DNA from: Phoebastria nigripes
Taxonomy: Eukaryota; Chordata; Aves; Procellariiformes; Diomedeidae
DNA: 64,000 nucleotides
Reading direction: 5' to 3'
Assembly (NCBI GenBank): GCA_035582835.1
Contig: JAYKAV010003123.1
Coordinates: 406,406 to 470,405 of the forward strand
Below the pieces are notes generated by a model. That model did no database searches and was not told where the DNA came from. It saw only the letters and a program-made list of their open reading frames with translations. Position numbers and translations under genes: made by a program. Shown here piece by piece: positions 1 through 12,721 of this stretch; within the stretch, counting starts at the first letter, position 1; each line of letters begins with the position of its first letter.

Positions 1-410
1 GGTCTTTTTTCCAAACTGTTTCATGATACTTAAGGCTCTCCTTCCCCCTCTCTTCTACCATCTTGTCTTTTTTCCGCTTTTTGTTCCTAATAGTCTTTAC
101 GTCTCCATCATTCACTCGCATTCAACATGGTACATGTAGGAATTTACCTTTTTTTCGCTCCTTATCTTTCTTTCACAATACCTATTCTCTCTCCTGCACC
201 CTGATCCCTCCCCTGCTGCAAAATTTCCCCATGAAGTGAATTTTTCTCACCCTCTCTCTCCAAGATGTTTTCTGAAGACAAAGCATGATTTCTCATCAGC
301 TTCTTTACTGACACATTAGTGCATCTCTCCCTCTTACTACGCAACCGAACAGCCTGTGTGTGCATAATGGGGTGTATATTCTAGCAGATTGCAAGGATGG
401 GTGTTAAAAT
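1..410. other. Non-coding, pyrimidine-rich stretch
   Basis: No gene is visible. The plus strand is rich in C and T over roughly 25-110 and 145-260 (many TCTTTTTT, CTCCTTCCCC and TCTCTCTCC words). A 67-codon open frame on the minus strand (162-365) is the purine-rich complement of this tract and has no recognisable protein character. I see no splice-flanked exon. Confidence 0.65.
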
Positions 411-460
411 GCATATATGTGTGTGTATGTGTATGCTGGTATGTGTGGGTGCGCATATAG
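411..460. repeat. Imperfect TG/TA microsatellite
   Basis: Alternating purine-pyrimidine sequence made of TG and TA dinucleotides with interruptions (GCATATATGTGTGTGTATG, then TGTGTGGGTGCGCATATAG). It is a degenerate simple repeat. Alternating tracts of this kind can adopt Z-form DNA, but nothing here suggests a function. Confidence 0.75.
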
Positions 461-3400
461 ATGCCAATTGCCAGCTACACTCCTAGACTCTATGAATGAC
501 TGCAACATGCACCAGAACTTTATTGTTATTAAATTCTACTTCCAAATCATACTGTAAAAATATTTTGCCTTAAGCAAATTAAGCAGATACAGAAGCTTAG
601 TATGAAATAGGAAACGTCTCCACCTGATATCTTTGAATCTGTTAGAGAGTCTGAACCCAAACTAGAACATGAGGACAGTACAAGTGACAGGATGATTATA
701 TTTTTAAATGTAAAAAAAAAAAAGTTCAAAACTGCTTAGTCTCATGATACGATATTCAAAGGAACAAGGGAGCCTGCTACTGGACTGCAGAGGTTAGAGA
801 AGTAGCTGCCTGTGGACACGGGGCAGCTATGAGCACAGGGGTCAGGAATCCATGGGAATGATGCAGACTCTGGGTAAGAACAGAGGAGAAAGGACAAGAA
901 TATCCAGCTGAGGCAACGGCAAGCATGCAAACATTGAAATCTTCTCCTGAACCTGAGTGAATCTCTAAACTGAGGAGCCCCCATGGGTCTGATAATGGCA
1001 CATGTTCTCTTTAGATGAACAAAATGTATTTTAAATATTAACTCTTTCTTGGAACCAGAAACTGAGATATAAGCATGCATGTACAACTTAATTTGACAGT
1101 TCCTAATGCAATAGGAAACCCATGAAATAAAGTTTCTTCCATGAAGTAAATTGTAATGAGACAGGAATCTCACATGTCATTTTCTAGATTCCTGAAGCTC
1201 ACATAGAAATTTCAAACAACATTCAAACCATCTCATTTTTACAAATGAAATATAAACTACTGTTATATCTGTTTTTCAGACGGCTATTTTTTTCATGTAA
1301 TTTCTTTGCAGTGAAGCACCATGACTAAGGAGACTATGCCTGCTGCTAACCTCTCACCTCCAAATTTTGCTGTTGCCTCTTTATTCTTCTTTTACACCAG
1401 CTGTTTTTCAGTACAGACTGATAACTCTGAGATCACACTAATCTTCATGTATCAAGCCAACTGCATTTCATCTGCGTTACTAATAAGAGAGGCACTTGAG
1501 TGCTACTGCACCTCTTAAAGAAGTACCTGGATGGTTCTCTGCACGTGTAAGAGGTTGTGTTTCCCATTCATTAAAAAGCAAAAGCATGCAGAAAAATTCT
1601 TTTTTCAAATGTAATATAAGATGGGCTACTACATCATATATTAGCCCAGTAATACATTGTTAACCACTAGCCATGACTGGTGCTGAATTGTCATCCCTTT
1701 GCTCCCTAAAAGCTTGGTAAAGTGAGTTCACTTCTCCGTGTATCTTGATTTGAAAAACAGGAAAACATTCACCTTTTGAGTACTCTGAGATTTAGAGGCC
1801 AAAGGTCTATATTAGGCAAACAGATTAAAAGAGCAAGAACAGTTTTACAGTTAAGATACACTCAAGTAAGCTGATTTTAATCTGCACCCAAAATACAGGA
1901 AAAATCATTTCATCTCTCGTGTGCCTCATTTAGAAATATTTTTCTCTCTTTTCTGTTTCTCTGTCTCCCCTCTTTCATAGAACAAAAAGAAGCAATGACA
2001 CTCATGGCTGACACTCTTCAAGAAGGGTGTGATAACCAGAATTAAATATCAACACAGGACATTGGCAGAAAAATACCAGACACAGGAATAATTTCACAAA
2101 TCATCTCACATTCACCTACTTATCATTTCTACAAACTGGAACTTCATGCTAAGCTTTCTATATTGAAATAACAGGTCTTTGTTTTAAAAAGGAAAAAAAA
2201 AATATACATATAAAGGTAAATGCAAACCTCTCTTTCACAAGATCTATACATATAATAGTGCTAATGTTTGGTGGCACTTTTTTTCATTAGTGCAGCTATG
2301 TGCTGACTACATTCAATTTAGTCCTGTCACCCTACTTCAGTTCCACGGACATATAATTATTACATTTTCATCAATACCTAATTTACTTTGAAAAATATAA
2401 GAGTCTCTGTCCACCTCTAGATAGGAAACTATTTTTGTTTCTTATCCACCATTGCTGCAGTAATGAAATATCTCCAGAATTATTGTCAGATGTGTTCCTT
2501 TTTCGAAATGACATCATTACACAGTGCCCCATGACAACTAGATATGAAGAAAGAATAACTTTTCAGAAGTCACATTTCTCAATCAACACGAGCTTACAAT
2601 TTTAATAGTGCCATCAGTCAGATGGACGTAGAAGTGATTGTGTATTTCATAAGGTTCCAGAACTACTGTCAGCCAGGAGTTATGCGTCACATCCATACAG
2701 GAAAAATACTGGAAGTACAAATTATCCTTCTGTCTTCTGTAATGTATTTATACGCTGCCTCTATTGAGCAGCATATAATGAAGAGACTTGTGACTAACAG
2801 AACACTAGCATGCTCGGTATGTGGAAAATCAGGCAGAAAAGTGTATTTTTGTCATTTTCAGCAGTAAGGAAACACCTAACTTGTCACCTGCCAGTTTTGC
2901 CAATTTTGTCAGAGCTGAACAGCAGTTCAGGCCACTCAGCTGTGCTTCCTTGTTTCTTCAAGCCATCAGCAACATGTCACAATTCAAGCAGATGCAGAGA
3001 GTGGACACAGTGCAATGAGAGCACACAGCAGGAACTGGAATCACTCAGTCATGTCACCGCCATGGCCACTAGAAGTTACGGTGGCTCATGTAAAAGCCAC
3101 TGTTACAGCTGGTACATGTAGAAGATGGAAACAACACATCCAGTACTCCCACGTACTGGGTGAAATTAATCTTGTCAATTTGATGTATTTATCCACTATC
3201 TGCGTTTTGTAAGTTACTGCTACCAAGAGATGAGTGGTTATGAACACTACGAAATGCAAGACTTAATATAAATGGTGGTTAATGACTAGCTCAAGATGAG
3301 AGATGTTATTATTCTGATGGAGGTCTTGGCCCTTTCCAGAAGCTTCTCTTGTATACTCTGTGCCTTTGAAAGGGATTGCTAGCCTACGCACTGTAAACAG

Positions 3401-6400
3401 TAGGCAGAAAGTGTCAAGTTCTCTGGAGACAGCAATCCGAACCCTGCATTACATGATCAAATTTCTAAATCATGCCTACCTGTCCAAGACTTTGATCATT
3501 ACTCTATCACTGGTCTGTAGGACGACCAGTGTCTCTCCTCTTTGCACACATTACTTATTTAGACTACACAGAACAAATTGACAGGACTATATACTGTAAC
3601 ATACAAGCATTTCAAAATGAGCATTAAAAAAAACATTTTCTGGAAACCATGAATGGAACTAGTACTGCAGAAAAGCTTTGCCTATAAAATGCTACAACTG
3701 GTGAAGATCCCTTGTAACTTCTGTGTTTGGCTCATCAGAGGTGTGATGGCTGAATGGTGAATATTCCTTTATTTCATACTTAGAAAGTACTGAAAAAAAA
3801 ATTTATTTTCCCTTGAAATCCATGATTGGATTGTCTGCAGGAAAAAAATACAGAGTGTGTCTAATACAGTTTTTTGCAGTTGCCTGCAGAAAACTAAATG
3901 TTGACTTTTTTTTTTTTTAATGGAAGTGAAGGAAGTTTTTTTTCCTTCATTTTGTGCTTATCTAACTTATTGCCATTAACCTCACAAATAATAAGTCTTC
4001 CATCATCTTCTCTAATGATAAAAATGAAATAAACTCATCCCACTTCAGCACTGCTTTGAAACTCTCCCTTCTGATGTGTCATCAAAGCAATCCTGAACAG
4101 GCTTTAAAATGAGAGGGTTAAATGAACTGTAATTCTGCTGCGCTTTCTCCTCCCACCTGTTGAATCCCATGACCTAGAAGTGAAAAAGCCACCCGCATCC
4201 GTACCTGCCAGCTCAAACTGCTCCACATGATTACTGCAGCTGTATTCAGGATGCAACAGTNGGACGCAAAATGATAGAAAATAATACTGAGACAATAGCA
4301 ATACTAAGTGAAACTCAAAAAAGAGAACAGTATAATTGGGGGCAAGCTAACTGCTACCTGGACAGCCAGAACTACCTTCTTCAGTACACTCCACTGTAAC
4401 TGACACACAACAGTTACAGTCCTGACCTGGTAGCGTTTCATTTTATTAAAATACCACTGTTCTTAAATTAAGCCAGAAGGACCCCAGCTCTATAATTTTT
4501 CTTCCACTCAAAAGCATACTGCTGTTTTGGAAAACATCCCGATCTCCAAGGAAGATTATGAGAAATCCCAATCCATTAATACTCTTCCTTAGGAGTTAAT
4601 TTCATCTCTACGTAAGTCTATAAAAGGGCTCTTACATGGAGGGCAATAGAGTTGAACTAAAGCTGTGCAAAATGTTCAAAGAGCCACATGAAACTATATA
4701 AAACTCACCAGGTCTAAGGTGTGCACTAATAATTTGAACCAGCAGGGCTTTGCTCTAAATTTTATTGAGCCAGAGTACCTTTCATTAAAATCAGAAATGT
4801 AATTTTGAGCACTATCTGGAATTGTACACATTTCTGGAGGCTAATTATTTCACTTTTCCCCCCACCTTCCCCCTCCAGGTTGAATGCTGTGGCTGTTGCA
4901 CAAAGCCACCGGTATAAGTTTCATGGTCAGACTTCTGGAAGCCTAATTGGCTCCGTGTGACCAGCATGACGCCGGCTGCAGCTAAGCAGAGAGCCTCTCT
5001 GTAGCCGACTTACATAATTCCTATTTCCAAAAAGTAAAAATTCTAAAAGAAACTCTTTTAAACACTGACACATTGTGTTCCTGTCTCCTGCTGCGACTGA
5101 CCCAAAGAGAACAGCCGCCCGTCACTGCTCACAGGGAGCAGATCAGTCCTTGGGCTCAGCAGCAGAGGTCAGCGCTTCAGAGGGAGAGGTCTCAGGTTCA
5201 CTCCCTCCAACAAAGCAATCATGTTGTTGCAAACCTCTACTAGTTTCCACACACAGTTTCACTACCTATTTGCGTAACCAGGGAAAAGGAAGTGAATCAG
5301 TGTTAACTCCTTACCTGACTCTCCTAAAAAACCTAGAATAGGGATTCAAATTTGAAACGTAAAGTATTCCTTAGATGACTCTGCCGTCACCCTTTCCCAC
5401 TACCTCATTCAGGTTTCAAGCCTACAACAAATCCAATGGCGGAGAGCTAAGCAACGCTTGTTTCCAGTGACTCTTCTGTTAATAACGCTACCTAAAAGTG
5501 TTTGAGTATAACATATGCACTCCAGTCTCCTGATTACATGTGCAGTACGAGCAATTTAACAGCCAAAACTGTTTACAAGTATGCGAGTTCCAGATTCACA
5601 CATACTGATGAAAAAAATTTGGATACACCGTTTATTTGGGGGAACTGGAGCTTCATCAATCTTCAACTTACATAAGTCTGGTTTTCATAGCACTTGCATG
5701 AATAGATGTATAAAACAACAGCAGTAGCAGAAGCAACTCCTTATATATAAAAATACAACATGAAAATGGAAAGAGCTCCTTGGGAAAGGAAGAACTTTCG
5801 CAGAAACACTAACCAGACCAGATAAGGTGTGAAAGTCAGGGGGTGAGCTTGGCATATCATTTTCATCACTGTAATTTTTATTTAAGTAGTTTTAACTCAA
5901 ATTGCAAGAGACTCAAATTGCAAATGTAAGTTGAACTAAAAATTTTGATAATAATTGAGCCTTTTAGACAAAAAAGGATCAAGGACCTGGAAATGCAGGT
6001 ATTGATTTTAGCAATTACAAAATGAGATCTCATTGAATTTGATGAGGGCAATCGGAGCAAAAAGATGTAAGACATGAAAGAAATAAGAGATATTAAAATT
6101 TATTAAGAACTGGATGATGACCTTAAGAACTCAGATAGCAAGAGAGAGATGAAATTGGATGATAAGATGTTATTAAGCTAAAAGCTTCAAAAATAATAAT
6201 TAAAAATGACCATAACCAACAGATGACCCACGGTAAAGTTAAGCAAGCATGCTGTGCTGCAAAGCTGTGGTGTCATGTATTTCCAATATTCATGTATAAG
6301 TGTAAGGCTTGCTTTAAAAAAAAAAAAAAAAAAATCAGGAAATTTGTTGGCAAAATCCAAATAATGACCTTTATTGACCATGGCCTAGCAGTAGATATAT

Positions 6401-6702
6401 AGCATTCTGTCTTGCCTCCTGAGTATTTGGAAGTAGCTGACATCAGAATTTACTTTGCTTATTTTAAGGGTAGAACATTCAGCATCTGTTTAAAAGCACA
6501 AGACTATACTAGTAAACAGTTCATGATCAAAAAGAAAACCAACCATACCGTACTGTGAAAATGACCCTGAGATCCACCAATGAGGAATACATAATTATGG
6601 AGAGTAATTAAATTCCCATCTTTGTTAGCATTTGGAAACTACTTTTTCCCCACAGATATCCGAAACACTGACCTATCTTTATTTTTGGTCACTGTCAGGA
6701 TC
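461..6702. other. Non-coding AT-rich interval, no gene seen
   Basis: About 6.2 kb without a supportable gene. The longest open frame is 143 codons on the minus strand (742-1173); it overlaps a second open frame in another minus-strand frame (777-1001) and shows no domain. The interval holds short homopolymers at 712-723 (12 A), 3906-3918 (13 T) and 6316-6334 (19 A), and one undetermined base at 4261. A moderately GC-rich patch at about 4860-5020 (TGACGCCGGCTGCAGC near its middle) lacks repeats and could be a small regulatory element, but I cannot support that further. Confidence 0.7.
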
Positions 6703-6840
6703 TTTTTTTTTTTTTTTTTTTTTTTTTTTGACGGCATACTCCCCCTTTTACTTGATCAACTTCTCACATCTGCCTTCTGAAACTGGGAATTTTGTTCCTT
6801 TGCATACCCTACACCCTCCTAAGACACCATAAAAAGTAAT
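6703..6840. repeat. Tandem duplication, unit 1 (starts with 27 T)
   Basis: Unit 1 is a 27-base poly-T (6703-6729) followed by 111 bases. The next unit (6842-6977) has the same organisation: poly-T, then a 51-base block, then a 60-base block. Aligned without gaps, the 51-base blocks (6730-6780 vs 6867-6917) differ at 12 positions. The 60-base blocks (6781-6840 vs 6918-6977) are identical. All differences are therefore on the poly-T side. An N sits exactly at the junction (6841). It may be a real recent tandem duplication with conversion, or one locus assembled twice from reads that degraded after a homopolymer. Confidence 0.85.
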
Positions 6841-6841
6841 N

Positions 6842-6977
6842 TTTTTTTTTTTTTTTTTTTTTTTTTAAATGAAGTCTCCCCCTTTAACCTGAGCAACTGC
6901 TCACAGCCGCCTTCTGAAACTGGGAATTTTGTTCCTTTGCATACCCTACACCCTCCTAAGACACCATAAAAAGTAAT
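6842..6977. repeat. Tandem duplication, unit 2 (starts with 25 T)
   Basis: This is the second unit of the duplication: poly-T 6842-6866, diverged 51-base block 6867-6917, then a 60-base block identical to the end of unit 1. Its version of the 51-base block reads more smoothly (CTCCCCCTTTAACCTGAGC); unit 1 carries T at most of the differing positions, as expected if base calls after a long T run were poor. The sequence downstream of 6977 is unique. Confidence 0.85.
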
Positions 6978-9900
6978 GTTGAGAACCAGGCAGGAGCAGC
7001 ATATGTGCTAATCATCATGTTTTCCTTTCCCTTCACCATTCCAGAAGCAGATTTTCACTGTAAACCACAGAAAACCAGACTCCACTATGTCTTCTTTCCT
7101 TCCACCCACATTTTCATTTCAAGCCTCAGCTCATTGAAACATTTTGCAGGGGAAAAAAAAGAAAAAAAGAAAAAAAGAAAATCAACTTTTCCCAGTGCTT
7201 TTTTTCCAGTTGATTGCTACTCCTTGGCACCAATTATAAGTAACTGCTTCACAGCTGAACCAAAGCAGCACAGTCAGCAAAATCACAGCCTCTCCATCCG
7301 CAAGCAATCAGAGACACTCGATGCAAAGGAGCAAAGGTGAGACAGACACCAGCCTAATAGGCCAAGGAGGAATACGCCTCTAGTTCTCCCCAGTCCAGGC
7401 AGCCTAGTTGGTCAGAATGTAAATTTCTGGTAAACAATTCCACTGCCCGTCTGATAAAGAACTGCAAACTCAGTAGACAGTACAAAACCACCGTGACAAG
7501 GGGAACTGCAGAGCCTGCCACACTAAAGCCAGTGTCAAAAATAGAAGTATGTAATGAACTCGCTGCCCAGCTGGAGTGAGGCTGCTCTGGTCACTGGTCA
7601 ACAGTGACAGAGGCAANAGAAAACAAAGACCATATTCAGTGCATTTGCTTAATGACAGGAGACATCCAACAGCTGTCTGTACAAGCAACCTTCTGGGAAT
7701 CTGCAGTCTGCCTCAATATCATGCTTCACACCTTGATTCCTGGCTCTGGTCCTTGATCCTGCTTCCTACCTGCTCCTCCCTGATTCCTCTTACATTTTCT
7801 TAATCCTGTCCTCTGTCCTCTCTGCGTTACAGCTTGTCCCTGGCTGGCCTGCTTGACCAGCTCCAGCACTGCCTGCTGGCTTCTGCCTCACTGCTTGGAG
7901 TCCTTGGCAGCCTCTCTCAGACCTAAACAATTCCCTCAACCCTGAATTGATGTATTTTTTAAGTACTGTGGGTCCGTAATTATGACCTCAGAGCTGATTT
8001 GCTACTCTATCATCAGCCTGGTCTACCTCAGAAGCACAATCATCCTACTCAGGTGATGCAGGATTCAGTTCTTCAGGTCAGATTTTCTTTGAACTCCACT
8101 AGAAGTCAGCACCACAGCATAGGGGGTCTCTTCACATCTCTACTGCTTACAAGCTTTAGCAGAGAAGACAGCTTTATTAGGTTTGACCCAGTCTCCTGTA
8201 TAGTGCTCAGTCCTGCATGGTCAGGTTTAACTAATAAATGCCACAGAAGGTGAACAAAGAAACATGATAAAGATAGATATGCATAACACAGAAAGCAGCT
8301 CAGATCACTTTGATACCACACCCTGCTAACTGTTGGCAAGTGCTATGGCTTTAGCAGTAATTTTGGATACAGTTAGGTAACTTTTTGCACGGGTCACTAC
8401 AGAAGTGCCTGTCCTTACCATTAAGTAATCTCCCTGGCTGATCTAGCAATAGTATTAGTGGATGCCAAAGTAGATTACATTAACCTATTTCTCTGTATTC
8501 ATAATGAAGTGCTATACGGTCTCTCTTAAAAGAGAGTGAAAAATACTAACCAGCACACAAAGACAGTTATAGCACAAGCATGAAAGCTGCCTAGGGCAGC
8601 AGGCTGGTGCAGGCAGTGAAGTCACAACCTCAAGTGAGAAGCCCTCTCCTGCTCCCACAGGACCACAGGTCTCCAAGCTGGCTCTGAGACAGCAGCAGGG
8701 CACAGGCTTGTCAAACATGTTACACCTCTCCGAGGAAGGGACTGTTATCAGCTAGTACCCCTCAGCCATCAGTCCTAATGCTGTCCCACAGAGCTGCTAG
8801 GCTAAAGGGGAGAAGGAACTGACAGAGCAGGACAAAAAGATCATGGCCAGATGTGGGGTGAATACCCACTACTAGGGAAGGATACAGCACACCATGCAAG
8901 TCATGCTTTCTTGTTCTACAATTCATCATAAGACTTGCATTTAGATTTTTAAGCATTCATATCATTTGACAACGAAAATTCCCATTAATGGAGAAATCAT
9001 AAGCAGTACTTAAAGTGATGCTCTCTTCCAGGGGTCCCTCATTTCTCAAAAACATGCAAAACTACATAACAACCAAACTAACAAACAGTATTTCATCACT
9101 TTTCTTTCACTTTCAATAATTCATAGCCCTAATATTTACTCTATTACCTGTGCAGCATAAACATTAATGACATGCCACTACAAACTTTAGAGTACTTTCT
9201 GACTAGATCAACAACAAGGAACTCTTGCCCTTGGCCTAAAGACAAAAGATTGTCACTGTGATTAATAATAAAAGTGACAAAACCTTGTAACTACAATCAA
9301 GAAACATATTATTCTAGAGAAATATTTCACTAGTTTCTAAATGCATTTCACAGAGGCTTGAGATATGTTTTAAAAAACATGTCGGAAAACCCACCGTGAA
9401 ATTGTTGTATTGCATGGAAGTATTTGCAATCTTTTTATTGCATTGCAATGTTCTGAAAGATCTATGCCTCACATTTAACAGGTTTTCCATTTCACATGTT
9501 TAACGTTATGATGCATTAGTAAAAACGAAGGTCACTCCCCACTCTCCCTGACCGATTAATTTCACCTTAGTTTTTGAGGAAAGAAAATTTAAATCTAAGG
9601 GGGGAGAATGGATTGCACTGTGCTACCAAACTATCCACCTATACACAAATAAATTAAACAAGGCTCTTTCCTCCAGTTTTCCCTGAAGTAAAAACAACAC
9701 TCATCTATGATTTCATTGAGTTAATCTACTCAAAACCTAGAAAATTCTGATGACACAAATCTGCCAACACATTCAAAAGGTTCTTGCATTTCCCTAATGC
9801 TACTAATAGTAATGCTTTATCCTAACTTTCTTTAATGAACAAAACTCTATTCAGTGCAGTTCAGCCACTTGATGAGCCAAGGTTAGCATCTGCACAGTGC

Positions 9901-11206
9901 TAACACAAAAGCAGTTAATGAAAGTAGGAATCTGCAACTCTTGTCATTCTTTAGAGTCATAAGTATCTGGTGAGAGACTGTCACCGTATACAGTCAAGAA
10001 CAATCTGGACTCCTGGACTCTGAACTAACACTTATTCTAGTTAATACAGACAGCTTCCCCCTGCCCCCAGTTTTCTCAGTTTACTAAAGGAAGAACACAG
10101 GCAGTTATCTTTTTTCCCCCCTCCCTCGTGAAGCTGTAAATCTTTAAATGCGTTTCTGACATTTTGACAATTATTGACAGTCCTCTATTAACTGGGGGCT
10201 GCCTGAGATGGGCAGAATCCTATCAGCTCGCTCTTCCACAACCATCAGGAAGAACTCAAAAACCAAGTCAGATATTTAGTAGCAGATGAGCTTAGTGTAG
10301 TGTTTTGGCAACCTTCACCAGTCTTTGTTCTTCAGTTTTGTTCAGCTCTTCTCTCCTATGTTTGGCTTGCTGATCATAGTCCAAAATGTGAGGGCTACAA
10401 TATGCCTAGTTTAGCATGCAAATGCAAAGATCAAAAGCAGCCCTCCTTTTTATGACACACAGTCTCTTAGTCAACAACCCTATACATCCCACTTCTGTTT
10501 TTGCCACTGGGAACATGAGATCTAAATTAGATTCAGAGGACAGGAGAGAGAAAGTTAGTGGCATGTCATTTCCACCCATTCCAGCACAGTTAGCCATGAG
10601 TTGTGGCGTAAGCAATAATTTATATACTATGAAATTTCAAAGAACCGCAGTCAATCAACATGAGATTCCAGTGTTTGTTTGGTTTTTTACTTTGGCCTTT
10701 ATGTAAATACTATTCTGGGTATAAAACAATTTTCATGGATTGCTCAAGCATATGGAGGCAGGCATATCTGGACCCATCAGTCAGGCAGAGAAAGACTTGT
10801 GCTCCAAGCATGTACAGGGGAGCTCACTTTGAGTAGAGAGAAAGAGATAACCAGTGTCATCCTCTAACATAATTTAGCATACAGATTTAAAACCTAGCAA
10901 TTCAGACTCGACCATGAGGAACTACTCTACCATGAGGACAAGATGTCTCTCTTTACTTTCCTGTGATTTATAAACCTTCCTTACAAATGCTCCCTTCTGG
11001 TTCAGGGAACCCACCTGTAGTTCTCCCTTGATATGTCCAGCAGATTCTGTACAGAATTGTCTTCAAGATCAGGGTTTGATTGCCTTTCGAATAATGTCAG
11101 TTCATCTCTGACCCTTTTTTCCACAAGGACTTCCTTTTTTGCTTTATGCAAACATTGCCGTTCTATTGCCAGAGTGACTGCTTTTCCTCTCTTTAAAAAA
11201 GATGTT
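6978..11206. other. Non-coding interval, no gene seen
   Basis: About 4.2 kb without a supportable gene. The longest open frames are 111 codons (7005-7340, plus) and 96 codons (10416-10706, plus), with no recognisable features. A purine simple repeat is at 7153-7181 and an undetermined base at 7617. The part at 7700-7920 is relatively C-rich and CT-rich (many CTGCTTCC and CTCCCTG words) without being a CpG island. Confidence 0.7.
7153..7181. repeat. (GAAAAAAA)n purine simple repeat
   Basis: Eight A, then two copies of G followed by seven A, then a shortened G/A remainder. It is a short, slightly degraded A-rich microsatellite with an 8-base period. Confidence 0.8.
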
Positions 11207-11483
11207 AGAATAGAATAGAACATCTCAGTTGGAAGGGACCTACAGCGATCATCTAGTCCAACTGCCTGACCAATTCAGGGCTGACCAAAAGTTAAAGCAT
11301 GTTATTAAGGGCATTGTCCAAATGCCTCTTAAACACTGACAGGCTTGGGGCATCGACCACCTTTCTAGGAAACCTGTTCCAGGTAAAGAAATGCTTCCTA
11401 ATGTCCAGTCTAAACCTCCCCTGGCGCAGCTTTGAACCATTCCCACGCATCCTATCACTGGATACCAGGGAGAAGAGATCAGC
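11207..11483 (-). mobile_element. CR1 LINE, 5'-truncated 3' end
   Basis: Read on the plus strand, the element starts with its 3' tail in reverse (AGAATAGAATAGAAC), then GTTGGAAGGGACCTAC and CATCTAGTCCAACTGCC. It continues through AAGGGCATTGTCCAAATGCC and GGCATCGACCACC to CCTATCACTGGATACCAGGG, all typical of sauropsid CR1 3' ends. Only the last ~280 bases remain; no reverse-transcriptase region is present, so it is dead. Compared with the 29654 copy, about 19 bases are missing at ~11382: CTGTTCC(A/G)G runs almost directly into TAAA. The GAATA-type tail suggests a younger neoavian subfamily (recollection). Open frames inside it are shadows of the repeat. Confidence 0.95.
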
Positions 11484-11488
11484 TTAGA

Positions 11489-11530
11489 ACAAATGAAGAA
11501 AAGCCATGCAACAAATGAAGAAAAGCATTA
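11489..11530. repeat. Two-copy 22-bp tandem repeat next to CR1
   Basis: ACAAATGAAGAAAAGC occurs at 11489-11504 and again at 11511-11526, a 22-base period, with a partly matching CAT after each. It begins about 6 bases beyond the truncated 5' end of the CR1 copy, so it could record repair at the insertion junction, or be older host sequence. Confidence 0.8.
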
Positions 11531-12546
11531 GAAAGAGCAAGATGTACAGTAATCAACCATGGAGAAATTACATGACGGTTAGGTGTTTGGGTCCCAGTCC
11601 TGCCCTCCCTCCCTGCCAAACAAAATGGAGAGAATTGCGCAGAACACTCCCCCAGTTCAATGTTTTCACAGGTCCTGAGTCAGAGTCAATACTTTTAGAG
11701 AATGATGCATGAAATAATTTCTATAGAAAAGCTGGAGACTCAGTGTTACCTTAATCTTGCCATAAAGCAGGAAGGATTGTTCATTATCTCCTATGAAAGA
11801 ACCCCCAAAAAAGAGGCCTTAATTTAGTCTACCATTCAGTGAATTCCTGAATGGGTAAAAAGGGGAGAAATGTGGACAGTTTCTATTGATCCTCCCAAGG
11901 CCAATTAATTATTTATAATTTCCTTGATTACATGTGAGAGGGGTCAAATCACTTTTGTAACACATAAGGTTTTTATGTCATTTTTCAGCTGGCAAGGTAA
12001 ATGATTATGGCTTTTTCCCTCTAGCTCCAGATGGGCTATTGTTGTTAATGTCTGTTATGTTAATAGAGTATGCAATATTAAGGAATATAAGATATTTATA
12101 ACAAGTTATAACAGAGCTATGACCCAAACAAATCAGATATAAAATTTTAATGAATTGGTCCCTGAGTCTATTAATTTAGTTATAGGGTAGAAAGCTAGCA
12201 AATATATTTTCTCTCTCTCAGGCACTACAACAGGAGAAAAACATTAGCCAGGGTCAAACACTGTTGTACACTACTAAAAGAAAACAGTATGTTAGGAGGT
12301 GACATACAGTTTAATTTCAGGAAGATTTCCCAGTAACATCACTAATTATAAACAAAAAGCCAAACTACTTTTTCCACAAGATGTTCCTCTATATCATACA
12401 ATGTTGAAAATACACATATATAAAAACCAAGATTGTAAAAACCTAGCAAAGCTCCCTGTTGGATTTACCATCATTTGTAGTGGAGTAATGTTATATCCAC
12501 AGTCACAATGTTTTCAGTTCCTTCTGGGAAACAAAGAATGCCTTTT

Positions 12547-12568
12547 TGCATATGTGCATACATATGCA
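12547..12568. repeat. Inverted repeat, 8-bp arms
   Basis: TGCATATG (12547-12554), a 6-base spacer TGCATA, then CATATGCA (12561-12568), a perfect inverted repeat. It is the first of three within 175 bp. Confidence 0.8.
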
Positions 12569-12591
12569 TAGAAACACTTATTGGATTACTG

Positions 12592-12616
12592 ATCCCAAGG
12601 AATATTTCCTTGGGAT
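12592..12616. repeat. Inverted repeat, 11-bp arms
   Basis: ATCCCAAGGAA (12592-12602), spacer TAT, then TTCCTTGGGAT (12606-12616). The arms are perfectly complementary with a 3-base loop, so this could extrude as a hairpin. No promoter or terminator context is visible; in a vertebrate it has no terminator meaning. Confidence 0.85.
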
Positions 12617-12702
12617 ACATTCTTCACAAATTCCTACAGGCTAGCTTTAAAACCTGCTTAGAAAGTATACCATATTTTTTTCTAGAAAAATGCATTCAAC
12701 TT

Positions 12703-12721
12703 CTGTAGAATTCTTCTACAG
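12703..12721. repeat. Inverted repeat, 8-bp arms
   Basis: CTGTAGAA (12703-12710), spacer TTC, TTCTACAG (12714-12721): perfect arms, 3-base loop. It is the third member of the local palindrome cluster. Confidence 0.8.

Noticed and set aside
742..1173. 143-codon minus-strand open frame as a gene
   Set aside because: No recognisable domain, an overlapping open frame on the same strand, AT-rich surroundings, no splice or promoter context.
6703..6866. Poly-T runs as reverse poly-A tails of processed pseudogenes
   Set aside because: No gene-like body or target-site duplication is adjacent, and processed pseudogenes are rare in birds.
11249..11487. Open frames on both strands around 11.3 kb
   Set aside because: They lie inside the CR1 3' end, which is untranslated repeat sequence here; no ORF2 region is present.
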